From NCBI GenBank assembly GCA_017311315.1, contig CM029654.1, positions 21,907,879 through 21,971,878 on the forward strand: a DNA stretch of 64,000 nucleotides. The letters run 5' to 3'. This DNA comes from Dendrocalamus latiflorus (lineage: Eukaryota > Streptophyta > Magnoliopsida > Poales > Poaceae). A model generated the notes under the pieces. The model was not told where the DNA came from. It did no database searches and saw only the letters and a list, made by a program, of their open reading frames with translations. How positions within the stretch are numbered: the first letter of the stretch is position 1; every line of letters starts with the position of its first letter. A program made the position numbers and the translations under genes. Of the stretch, positions 49,656 through 59,086 are shown one piece after another.

Positions 49656-52600
49656 TGTCGGGACCCCGGATTTCCGAACCCGGACCCTCTGTGTATTACT
49701 GCACTAGTCCCAGATCAAAGCTAGTGCACACAGTTAAACAGAATGGAAAACATCACCAACAGCGATTTATTACAATAATTGAGAGTACCGACCGAAAGGT
49801 CTCCTTATTACAATAGAGGTTTAAGACCTCGCACACACGAAACACAGCGGAAGCAAAAGATAACTCGATGACGACCCATCAATACGCCACAGGCAATTGA
49901 CTGGGGAAGCGCGACCTAGTTCTCCGGGAAGAATCCATCGCAGCCACACGCGAAGCAGTAGTCGTAGTCACCTTCTTGAGCTTCAACTTCCTCTGAGATT
50001 TGTTTTTGAGTGTAGCATGTGAGTACATAAAGTACTCCGCAAGTCTTGGGAAAAATGCATAGATGCAAGGCTTGACAAAGGAAGGCTATATGGCTCTTTT
50101 AGCACAAAGCAACATTTTAAATTACCATTAATCAAATTCAAAGGCATCAAGTTAATCAAATAAATGTTTTAACAGAACTACATTACTTAATAGTGAAGGT
50201 TCCATCCACCAACACTAGATAACAAATTTTAAAGTTTCGGGTTCCAATCACCCTCTCTGGCTCCAACCGCCAGAATACCCTTCCAAGAGTTCCCTCCACT
50301 CTCGGAACACAAATTCTTGATTTTTAAAACCAAAACCAGAAATCTACCATGTGAATGCATTCCTTGCCCGCCCTTGACCGTGGGCACGGCTATTCGAATA
50401 GTCTTACACTCTGCAGAGGTTGTACAACTTTACCCACAAGAGATAAATTATCCTAAAAGTCAACACGCTTCCTTTGGCATGAGACCCAGATAAAATATCA
50501 CAAAGCCTTTACCTTACTCTAATCTAGCTAGATACCACCCGCTGAGGTTTCACCGCAGGTAGGCTAACTGCCCGAACCGAAGCCCCCTCTTGTGCCATAT
50601 GAGTACAGTAAATCCCTGTCCCTCACTGTGGATAACCAGTCCATCTCTGGCACCCACTTTCCACTGGTGGCACCTAAACTAGACTATCATAAGTTAGTCA
50701 GCTAGGTCGTACCCATATAGACTTGTGGTTGTACGGTTAATGCTCAGTCTGGACAAACACAAGCGTCGGTCCTTAATTGACTAGGGTGGAACATACACTT
50801 AACAAGATCTCGTGCTAACTGCACCAAGCCAAACCAACCATCCACCCTAATCTAAATCAACTTTGACATTTTATTTTATTTTAAAAGATCAGTGGCAACT
50901 CCAATTACCACTACATTTACAAACACAAGGGTTCAATAATAAATATTAGTTTCCCATTTTCAAGATTTAAGAAATATTCACTAGCATGGCTAAGCATTGT
51001 ACTACCACTCTAATATCAACAAGTAATTATAATACTCTCATTAATGAGACAAAGGAAATTCTATGGTGACAAGAGTACATGGCATTCAACTTCAATGGAG
51101 GGCATAGCAAGTTGGAATAACTAGTTCCTAGAGATTTGAACTAATATTTTATGTAAATAGCAATGCACATAATTTAAAATAGTTTGAAAACATTTCAAAT
51201 CATGGGTTCAAGATGATCAAAGGAGACTTGCCTTCTTGCAGATTCTCTGGGTCTTCTTGCTGTTGGGTGGAGTGATCGTCGACAACGTTGGAATCTACGC
51301 GATAGAAACGAAGCAAACCAAACAAATAATTACAAACAAAATTCAAATAAAATCCAAAAATTCAAAAGAGGCCATATTTGGGTAGATCATGATTTTAGAT
51401 GAATTTAGAAATTTGAATGGCTGAAATTGGAGTTAAAACGAGAAAGTTATGATCATTTGAAATTCTCAGTTTGAATAAATCCAGAAATTCGAAAATTTCT
51501 GACAGGTGGGACCCACTGGGATATTTAATTTTTAATCTTTTATTTTATTCCGAGAATCTGACAGGTGGGACCCACTGACCAGTAGACCCTCTGCGGTCAC
51601 TGACATGTGGGACCCCTCTGCCAGTGACCTCATCTGCCTTGGTCACTGACAGGTGGGACCCACTGGGATCTGGACCCACTTGTCAGAGGCTGGCGCAGAC
51701 AGATGGGACCCAGGCGGCAGTGGCCCGCACAGACGGCTGCCGCTGACGGTGGGACCCACTTGTCAGCGCGGAAAATAAACGAAAAACTCAACCCAGCGCG
51801 CGGAGCCGAAGGCTCGAACGCGCACCGGGGAGTTGAAATCGCGCGCTGCTAACCAGAGGGGAGGGGGAGGCTTTGCCTACCCATAAAGGGCAGCAAATCC
51901 CTTTGAGGGATACCTTCGGGTGGCCCGGGCAGCGATGGTCGGAGGCGACGGCGCCGGCGGCGAGGATGGGCCGGAGAGGTTCAGGCGGTGCGTAGATTGT
52001 AATCTGCGTGCGAAGGGGGTTTGGTTGGAGGAGTTGGTGAGGTCCGGGGATGAACGGAGACGGCCGGCGGCGAGGGAGCAGCGGAGGCAGCTCGGGTGCT
52101 CCGGTGCGACGACGCTCCGGCGACGGGAAGAGGTGGCCGAGGTGCCCAGGAGATCCGCCGATGCTCGGAGAATCTGCAGGTGGCGGCTACGGGCTCCGGG
52201 GAGGTCTGAGGCGGCGGGGAGAGCTCGTCGGAGTTGGGCGGGGCTCGCGGAGAGAGAAGCTCGGCTGCGGGGCGTCTCAGGGCTCCGGAGAAGAGGTGGA
52301 GGGTGCTGGGAGGTGGTGCGGGGAGAGGCGAAGGCCGAGGGGCTATTTATAGGGCTCGGGGAGGGGTGAGGCAGCGGGAATTCCTCGCCGAAGTCGACGG
52401 CCGAGGCTGATTCAAATTTGGGGATAAGCCGTCGGAGGCAACGCGGAGCTCCGGGCTTTTAGGGGATAAGACGCTTATCCCCCCGGTAGTTTGAATCCGC
52501 GTTCAATTCGAAGAAAGAGGCCGAGTTCGAGCGGGATTCGGTCGCCGGATTCTTCGGGAGAGAGAGAAAGGGAAGAGGAGTCCGGCGTCCGCGCGGAGAC

Positions 52601-53223
52601 GACGGAACTGACCAGCGGGGCCCGCAGTCAGCGAGAGCGGGGCGCGTGGTGCGGATGGCGGCCACGTAACTCCGATGCAGATCGGGCGGCGGGCGCGCTT
52701 AAGTGGGAGGGAGCGGTGGATTGAGGCCGGGCGCGAAGATGCGGCTCATCCGAGCCGTCCACGCGTCGGGCGAGGAGGAGGGGAAGGCGGGGCCGAGGCT
52801 GACGGGCCGGGCCCGCTAGGCAGCGAGGGAAGGGGAGGGGTGGCCTGGATTTGGCCGAGCGGCGACGTGGGCGGTCCTGGGCCGTCCACGCGTCGGCTGG
52901 AGGGAGGGGGATGAGTTTTTATTTTCGATTTTGATTTTATATTTCCAGAAAATGCTAAGTAATTATTTAGGCCTCAGAAAAATATCAAAATACCTCCAAA
53001 AATTCCAGAAAAATTCACAGAAGCTCCTGGACACATTTTGGACTAAGTAAAATTATTTCCAGCTATTGATGGTATTTAATTTTTATACTTTAAATTAATT
53101 TTAAATATTAAAAATAGGTTTTAAATTCCAGAAATTCAGAAAAGCCAAATAAATTTCCAATTACCTTAAAATAATTAACTTGAATTTAATTTTTTCCAAA
53201 AAGCAAAATTTTGGGATGTGACA
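49656..53223 (-). repeat. element C 3' LTR
   Basis: 3,568 bp, TGTCGGGACC...GGGATGTGACA. Its GC-rich part (51500-52920) has ORFs on the plus strand that repeat exactly in the other LTR and are not genes. On the element strand a TATA box CTATAAATAG lies at 52352-52343. Confidence 0.96.
51505..51770. repeat. TGACAGGTGGGACCCACTG motif array in element C LTR (same at 60936-61201)
   Basis: About seven spaced copies of (T)GACAGGTGGGACCCACT or close variants within 270 bp. The core GTGGGACCCAC is a near-palindrome. It is present in both LTRs. Confidence 0.8.
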
Positions 53224-53240
53224 AACCTACCCCCCTTAGA
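53224..53240 (-). other. element C polypurine tract
   Basis: Element strand CTAAGGGGGGTAGGTT directly before the 3' LTR (TGTCACATCCC). It overlaps the end of the pol frame. Confidence 0.65.
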
Positions 53241-56200
53241 AAGAATCTCGACCCCGAGATTCGGATGGACTGGGAAAAAGGTCGGGGAATTCTTCTCTTA
53301 GGCCCTCTTCACGCTCCCAAGTTGCTTCCGATTCCGAATGGTTGCTCCACTGCACTTTACAGAACTTAATGACCTTGCTGCGCGTACGACGCTCTGCTTC
53401 CTCCAATATCTTGACTGGATACTCTGAATAGGTGAGGTCCTCCTTTACGTTTATTTCATCTAGAGGCATCTGCTCTTCTGGCACTCTGAGACACTTTCTT
53501 AGCTGGGACACATGGAAAACATCATGCACTTTTGACAGCTGAGGCGGAAGCTCCAATTGATAAGCCACTTCCCCTCTTTTTGCTATAACAGGAAAAGGTC
53601 CAATGAATCTAGGAGCAAGCTTTCCACTGACTCCGAAATGTCTCATTCCTTTGAGAGGTGACACTTTCAAATAAACGTGATCCCCAGGTACAAACTCTAA
53701 TGCCCTTCGACGATTGTCCGCATAGCTCTTTTGCCTCGTCTGTGCTGTTTTTAACCTATCCTGAATTAAGCGAACTTGTTCCTCTGCCTGTTTCAACACA
53801 TCTGGCCCAAACACTTGTCCTTCTCCTGCTTCCTTCCAGTATAACGGCGTCCTACATTTTCTGCCATACAAGGCTTCAAACGGAGACATTTGCAAGCTGG
53901 ATTGATAACTATTATTGTAGGAGAACTCTGCATAGGGCAAACTTTGATCCCAGTTAGTCTTGTTTGCTAGGACACAAGCTCTCAACATATCTTCCAAGAT
54001 TTGATTTACTCTTTCTGTCTGCCCATCTGTCTGTGGATGATAAGCCGTACTGAAGTTTAGGTTCGTGCCCAAAAGTTCATGCAGCTTTTGCCAAAATCTT
54101 GAAGTGAATTGAGTTCCTCGATCTGACACAATCCTCTTGGGAACTCCATGCAAACTCACAATCCTTGACATGTACAACTCTGCGAGTCTATCGCCCGAAT
54201 AGGTGGTTTTTACTGGAATGAAATGAGCGACTTTCGTCAGACGATCCACAATAACCCAAATCGAATCATGCCCAGATTTGGTTCTCGGTAACCCAGTTAT
54301 AAAATCCATACCAATTTCTTCCCATTTCCACTCAGGGATCTGCAATGGTTGCAAAAGTCCAGCAGGTCTCTGGTGTTCAGCTTTAATCCGCTGGCACACA
54401 TCACACAAAGCTACATACTCTGCAATCTCTCTTTTCATACCTGCCCACCAATATCTTTCTTTGAGATCTTGGTACATCTTGGTACTCCCAGGGTGAATTG
54501 AGTATTTAGCTTCGTGGGCTTCTTTCATGATTAACTCTTTTATCTCCTTCCTCTCAGGCACCATAATTCTTTTTCCAAACCAAACGGTACCTTGTTCATC
54601 CTCTGAAAATTCTGATGCTTTCCCTTTCTTCATATTATCCTTGATCTCCTGGACACACTTGTCCTCCTTTTGAGCTATTCTGATTTGATCCTCTAAGGTT
54701 GGTTGAACTTCCAAAGTGGCTAAGAACCCCTCTTCTACTACTTGTAAGTTGAGCCGCTGAAATTCCTCTTGAAGTGCTGGCATACTATCTTTAATCCATA
54801 GCTTGGTACAGTAACTCTTTCGACTCAAAGCGTCAGCTACCACATTAGCCTTTCCCGGATGATAATGTATCCCAATATCATAATCCTTTATCAACTCAAG
54901 CCATCTCCTTTGCCTCATGTTGAGATCGGGTTGAGTAAATATATACTTCAAACTTTTGTGGTTTGTATAAATCTCACAGCGATTACCAATCAGATAATGC
55001 CTCCATATTTTTAGAGCGTGCACAACGGCTGCAAGTTCTAAATCATGGGTTGGGTAATTCTCCTCATGGGGCCGCAATTGCCTTGAAGCATAGGCTACTA
55101 CCTTTTTTTCTTGCATCAGAACACAGCCTAACCCTTGTCTGGACGCATCACAGAAGACTTCAAAATCCTTCCTAATATCCGGGAGTGTTAACACGGGCGC
55201 AGATGTCAACCTCTTCTTCAGTTCTTGAAAACTGTCTTCACACGATTTACTCCATTCAAACTTCTTTTCCTTCTTTAGCAACTGGGTAAGAGGTCTTGCA
55301 AGTTTGGAGAAGCCTTCAATGAAGCGACGATAGTAACCGGCCAATCCAAGAAAACTTCTGATCTCGGTTACTGACTTGGGTTGCGTCCAATTCAGCACAT
55401 CATTTACTTTCTCAGGGTCTACGGATACTCCTCCTGCGGAAATTACATGACCCAAGAAAGCTACTTTCTTCAACCAGAACTCGCACTTACTAAACTTGGC
55501 ATATAAATGGTGTTTCCTGAGCCTTTCCAAAACTATCCTTAGATGCTCTACATGCTCTTCCTCAGTCTTGGAGTATATCAAAATATCATCGATGAATACC
55601 ACGACAAACTTATCTAAATATTCCATGAACACCTTATTCATCAGGTTCATAAAATATGCGGGTGCATTTGTTAAGCCAAACGACATCACTGTATACTCAT
55701 ACAATCCGTATCGAGTAGCAAAGGCTGTCTTCGGTATATCCTCTGGTCTTATCTTTAATTGGTGATAACCTGACCGAAGGTCAATCTTGGAGAAGACACA
55801 TGAACCCTTCAATTGGTCAAACAGATCATCTATCCGAGGCAAAGGATATTTGTTCTTGATCGTCACATCATTCAATGATCGATAGTCCACACACATGCGA
55901 AGGCTACCATCCTTCTTCTTTACTAGCAGTACGGGCGCTCCCCAGGGTGACGAGCTGGGTCTTACAAATCCTTTATCTAGCAACTCTTCAATCTGCTTCT
56001 TAACTTCAGCCAAATCATTTGCAGACATACGGTAGGGTCTCTTTGAAATCGGGGCTGTACCAGGTACCAGGTTGATAACAAACTCAATTTCCCTATCTGG
56101 TGGCATTCCTGGCAAATCTTCAGGGAATACATCTGGGTATTCACATGCTATCGGCACCTTCTCCAAGGTTATTCCCTTCAAACCGTTTAACTTACCCACC

Positions 56201-57711
56201 TTCTGGGAATGTGCCTTTGACTGAAACCTTACTTGTGTCCCTTCCGTGTTGGTAAGAGTAACAACACGGTCGGCACAATCTATCTTTCCTTTATACTTGG
56301 CTAACCAATCCATACCAAGTATTACATCTAAACCCTTGGAGTCTATTATAATAAGATTTGCTAGGAACTTAACTCCATTAATATCCACAGTTGCGTTAGG
56401 GCAAACCGTGTTAGTCCTCATTTCCTTTCCAGGGGATTGGACTAGCATGGGGTTCTGTAATCTACGCACATCCCAATTATATCTTTCAACAACATCTTTT
56501 GACACAAAAGAATGCGAAGCTCCAGAATCAAATAATGCTGATGCAGGTACTGAGATGACAAGAAACTTACCCAGAACTACGTCGGGTGCATCCTGGGCTG
56601 CTTCCGCGGTCACATGGTTGAGATGTCCCCTGCTCATTGCCTGCGGAGTCTTTGGAGTTTGAGGTGTCCCACGGCCTTGTCCTGTAGTTGGAGCTCGTGT
56701 TGGTGTGGTCCCCAAATTGAAACGAACTGGGGTCACCGCTGGGCGCTTCTGGGGACAGTTACTGGCATAATGCCCCATGTTCTTGCAGTTAAAACACTGC
56801 ACTCCTGCTGCTGAAGTCCGGTTTTGCTGGGGTTGAACACTATTGCCTGTCCGGGGAACTTGTTGGTTTGGGCGAGGTCCAGTGAATGGAGTCCTTGGTG
56901 CACTTGGTTCTGGGGTTCTGTGGAACTGAGGTGGATTAGGGCGAAACCGAGAACTACTCGCGCCCTGCTGCGCTTGAAACTTTCTCTTCCTGCTCTCATA
57001 CAGCTGACGTTGAGCATCTTCTTGTACCAAAGCTTTGTTCACCATATGCTGGAAAGTTGAATAATCATTGGACACTAGCTGCACCTCGAGGTTAGGGTCG
57101 AGTCCCTGCATGAACCTCCAGATCTTGGTCGCCTCAGATGTGATCTCTTCAGATACATACCTGTACAGCTGGGTGAACTTGTTCAGGTATTCGGAAACGC
57201 TGAGGTTTCCCTGCTGCAGCTGGTAAAATTCTCTCTTCTTCATGTCCATTATTCCCGTAGGAATATGCGCAGTGCGAAAAGCTTCCACGAACTCATCCCA
57301 CGTGATAGCTTGTGCATTTCGATGAGCGGCGCGGTAATTTTCCCACCAATTAGCAGCAATCCCCTTGAGTTGGTGGGCAGCATACAACACCTTTTCATTG
57401 TCATTGCACTGGGCTAGGACCAACTTCCTTTCCACATCCTTAATCCAATCATCTGCCTCCATGGGATCTACGGATCCAGCAAAAGTAGGAGGCCTTGTCC
57501 TCATAAATTCTCCCATCTTAGACTGGGGAGCTTGGTTGGGTGCCTGCGGAGCTTGCTGCACTTGGTTCTGCGCCAAAGCTTGAAGTAGTTGCAGTTGCAT
57601 GGCCATCATCTGCTCCAAATTAGGGGCTTGAGCAGGAGGTGGTGGAATATTGTTCTCTGGCTGATTGTTGGCATCACGGCTGCTGTCAGGGTTGCTCCTT
57701 GTGTTCACCAT
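53236..57711 (-). CDS. element C gag-pol polyprotein with chromodomain, intact
   Basis: 1,491 aa from ATG 57711 (MVNTRSNPDSSRDANNQ); the frame is open 57 codons further upstream, but that part is hydrophobic and unlike gag, so the inner ATG is chosen. Gag core residues about 70-230 (DPMEADDWIKDVERK), CCHC knuckle 305-318 (CFNCKNMGHYASNC), aspartic protease DSGASHSFVS at about 395. RT about 590-760 (RMCVDYRSLNDVTIKNKYPL) with active site FIDD at about 706. RNase H from about D853 (CDASRQGLGC). Integrase with HHCC zinc region from about 1065 (CDVCQRIKAEHQ) and DDE residues near 1135, 1195 and 1231 (MDFITGLP, VSDRGTQF, QTERVNQILED). A chromodomain at about 1427-1477 (VKWS-type fold, VIKFCKVQWSNHSESEATWE) probably targets insertion to marked chromatin. 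No stop or frameshift seen. Confidence 0.95.
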   Translation of the reverse strand: MVNTRSNPDSSRDANNQPENNIPPPPAQAPNLEQMMAMQLQLLQALAQNQVQQAPQAPNQAPQSKMGEFMRTRPPTFAGSVDPMEADDWIKDVERKLVLAQCNDNEKVLYAAHQLKGIAANWWENYRAAHRNAQAITWDEFVEAFRTAHIPTGIMDMKKREFYQLQQGNLSVSEYLNKFTQLYRYVSEEITSEATKIWRFMQGLDPNLEVQLVSNDYSTFQHMVNKALVQEDAQRQLYESRKRKFQAQQGASSSRFRPNPPQFHRTPEPSAPRTPFTGPRPNQQVPRTGNSVQPQQNRTSAAGVQCFNCKNMGHYASNCPQKRPAVTPVRFNLGTTPTRAPTTGQGRGTPQTPKTPQAMSRGHLNHVTAEAAQDAPDVVLGKFLVISVPASALFDSGASHSFVSKDVVERYNWDVRRLQNPMLVQSPGKEMRTNTVCPNATVDINGVKFLANLIIIDSKGLDVILGMDWLAKYKGKIDCADRVVTLTNTEGTQVRFQSKAHSQKVGKLNGLKGITLEKVPIACEYPDVFPEDLPGMPPDREIEFVINLVPGTAPISKRPYRMSANDLAEVKKQIEELLDKGFVRPSSSPWGAPVLLVKKKDGSLRMCVDYRSLNDVTIKNKYPLPRIDDLFDQLKGSCVFSKIDLRSGYHQLKIRPEDIPKTAFATRYGLYEYTVMSFGLTNAPAYFMNLMNKVFMEYLDKFVVVFIDDILIYSKTEEEHVEHLRIVLERLRKHHLYAKFSKCEFWLKKVAFLGHVISAGGVSVDPEKVNDVLNWTQPKSVTEIRSFLGLAGYYRRFIEGFSKLARPLTQLLKKEKKFEWSKSCEDSFQELKKRLTSAPVLTLPDIRKDFEVFCDASRQGLGCVLMQEKKVVAYASRQLRPHEENYPTHDLELAAVVHALKIWRHYLIGNRCEIYTNHKSLKYIFTQPDLNMRQRRWLELIKDYDIGIHYHPGKANVVADALSRKSYCTKLWIKDSMPALQEEFQRLNLQVVEEGFLATLEVQPTLEDQIRIAQKEDKCVQEIKDNMKKGKASEFSEDEQGTVWFGKRIMVPERKEIKELIMKEAHEAKYSIHPGSTKMYQDLKERYWWAGMKREIAEYVALCDVCQRIKAEHQRPAGLLQPLQIPEWKWEEIGMDFITGLPRTKSGHDSIWVIVDRLTKVAHFIPVKTTYSGDRLAELYMSRIVSLHGVPKRIVSDRGTQFTSRFWQKLHELLGTNLNFSTAYHPQTDGQTERVNQILEDMLRACVLANKTNWDQSLPYAEFSYNNSYQSSLQMSPFEALYGRKCRTPLYWKEAGEGQVFGPDVLKQAEEQVRLIQDRLKTAQTRQKSYADNRRRALEFVPGDHVYLKVSPLKGMRHFGVSGKLAPRFIGPFPVIAKRGEVAYQLELPPQLSKVHDVFHVSQLRKCLRVPEEQMPLDEINVKEDLTYSEYPVKILEEAERRTRSKVIKFCKVQWSNHSESEATWEREEGLREEFPDLFPSPSESRGRDSF

Positions 57712-57977
57712 CTGAAGCGGTTTCAGTAGAAGGTAAGAGGGAATTAGCAAAGGTAAGAGATTCAGGGAGACTAAGCCACATCCCAAACCAACACACAAGA
57801 AAGAAATAGGCATTTCAAATTTTAGCAAAAGAACTTTTATTGAAACCAACCTAGTTTTAAGAATGGCTGTACCACAGTGCACTTAGGCTTGGTACAGTCC
57901 ATCTAGCACACCAAAACATAATAAAACGTTCTAATAACGCGGACATTTTATTTGGGTACTACTGACTCAAAAGACTA

Positions 57978-58883
57978 CTAATCCTCTCCAAAGATGCACT
58001 CCTCAGGGCCCTCCTCGGGTTCTTCTTCCGGTTCTTCCTCTGGTTCTTCTTCTGGTTCTTCTTCTGGTTCTTCTTGCTCATTTACGTGATGTCGTGAGCA
58101 ATCACAAGCGGTCGAAACACGGGGACGGTTGCGACTGAAGGCAGTCGAGCGCGAGCGGGAAGGGGAAGGCTTGCGCTTCGTGAGGATGATGACGGGTGGC
58201 TGACTGGGGCGATGCACCTTCTTGCGTGCTGTGAGCCTGGTACGGAGTCCTGCAGGTCGTAATGGTGCGCGGTTGTTGGGGACGGCAGCTGGCACTGGCG
58301 AAGACGGCGTGTAGTCTGGTACAGCTTTGAGACGTCTTAGTCCAAACTCGTCTGTCTGGTCCCGAAGAAGCTGTGCGCGGAGAGTGTCGGAGTGCTGATA
58401 ACTGGAAGTGAGAAGCATCCGGAGTTGTCCTATTTCCTCTTGAGCTCTAGCATAAGTGACTGCCATCGCCTGGGTGAGCTGCACCTGATGTGACAGTCGA
58501 GGGTCGTCAACTGGAATGTCAAAAGGATCTGGATACCTCTGTCCTGCTCGAGGGTTGATGAAGAAGCAAAAAGGGGACTGATGTACAACATCCTTGTGCA
58601 AATGGCACAACTTGTCAATGGCGAGACGTGCTGCATCCTGAACAGCGTCGAAACAGCGGGACCGAGGGTGTTTGATTGGGTATTTTTGGGAGTTGAATTC
58701 CCCATCCCGTGCATACAGGAATACCTCCATCGACCACAAGTCTCGATCCAGGATCCGTGTCTTCCGTCCCCTGAAAATGGGCGGCTGACGGTACTCCAAG
58801 CACTGCATCAACTGTCGGAGAAGGCTAGCGAAATCTCCAGCATCCTCCCCATGTGAGTAGTAGTCCCACAGGGCAGCGGCCAT
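57978..58883 (-). CDS. element C extra ORF upstream of gag (orf0-like), 301 aa
   Basis: ATG at 58883 (MAAALWDYYSHGEDAGDF), 187 nt after the PBS, stop at 57978, 266 nt before the gag ATG, same strand. Residues 1-170 look like a folded, mostly helical domain (LLRQLMQCLEYRQPPIFRG, RDLWSMEVFLYARDGEF). Residues 170-245 are basic and proline/serine-rich with a likely nuclear signal (RLTARKKVHRPS). The C-terminus has five PEEEPEE-type acidic repeats. No retroviral domain is recognised. Extra sense ORFs upstream of gag have been described in some grass gypsy elements such as RIRE3/RIRE8 (from memory, not checked). The open frame in a young element suggests selection. Function unknown. Confidence 0.75.
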   Translation of the reverse strand: MAAALWDYYSHGEDAGDFASLLRQLMQCLEYRQPPIFRGRKTRILDRDLWSMEVFLYARDGEFNSQKYPIKHPRSRCFDAVQDAARLAIDKLCHLHKDVVHQSPFCFFINPRAGQRYPDPFDIPVDDPRLSHQVQLTQAMAVTYARAQEEIGQLRMLLTSSYQHSDTLRAQLLRDQTDEFGLRRLKAVPDYTPSSPVPAAVPNNRAPLRPAGLRTRLTARKKVHRPSQPPVIILTKRKPSPSRSRSTAFSRNRPRVSTACDCSRHHVNEQEEPEEEPEEEPEEEPEEEPEEGPEECIFGED

Positions 58884-59065
58884 CTACAAAGTTGAGTAAC
58901 AGAAAAGATTAGTAAAAAGTTTTCAAAAGGGAGTGTAAAGACAAGAACGGAATACTAGAAAGAGGAGAGTAGAAGCAAAGAAACTTATGTATTTTTAACA
59001 TACTTTTTATAAATACAAATCCTTAGGGTTTTGCCATTCTTAATCTAGGTCACGTCCTACAGTCA

Positions 59066-59083
59066 AATTGGCTCTGATACCAT
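59066..59083 (-). other. element C primer-binding site (tRNA-iMet)
   Basis: Element strand TGGTATCAGAGCCAATTT, three bases inside the 5' LTR. The first 12 bases match the initiator tRNA-Met 3' end perfectly. Confidence 0.9.
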
Positions 59084-59086
59084 CTC

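Noticed and set aside
51920..52369. 149-codon plus-strand ORF, repeated identically at 61351-61800
   Set aside because: It lies in both LTRs of element C, antisense to its transcription. Identity reflects young LTRs, not coding constraint.
57712..57882. 57-residue hydrophobic N-terminal extension of the element C polyprotein
   Set aside because: Frame is open but unlike gag; the ATG at 57711 gives the usual MVNTR-type gag start. The extension is probably leader sequence.
59066..59083. tRNA-Met-like sequence as a tRNA gene
   Set aside because: Only the short PBS next to the LTR matches; no tRNA body is present. The same holds for 5874-5885 and 42886-42900.
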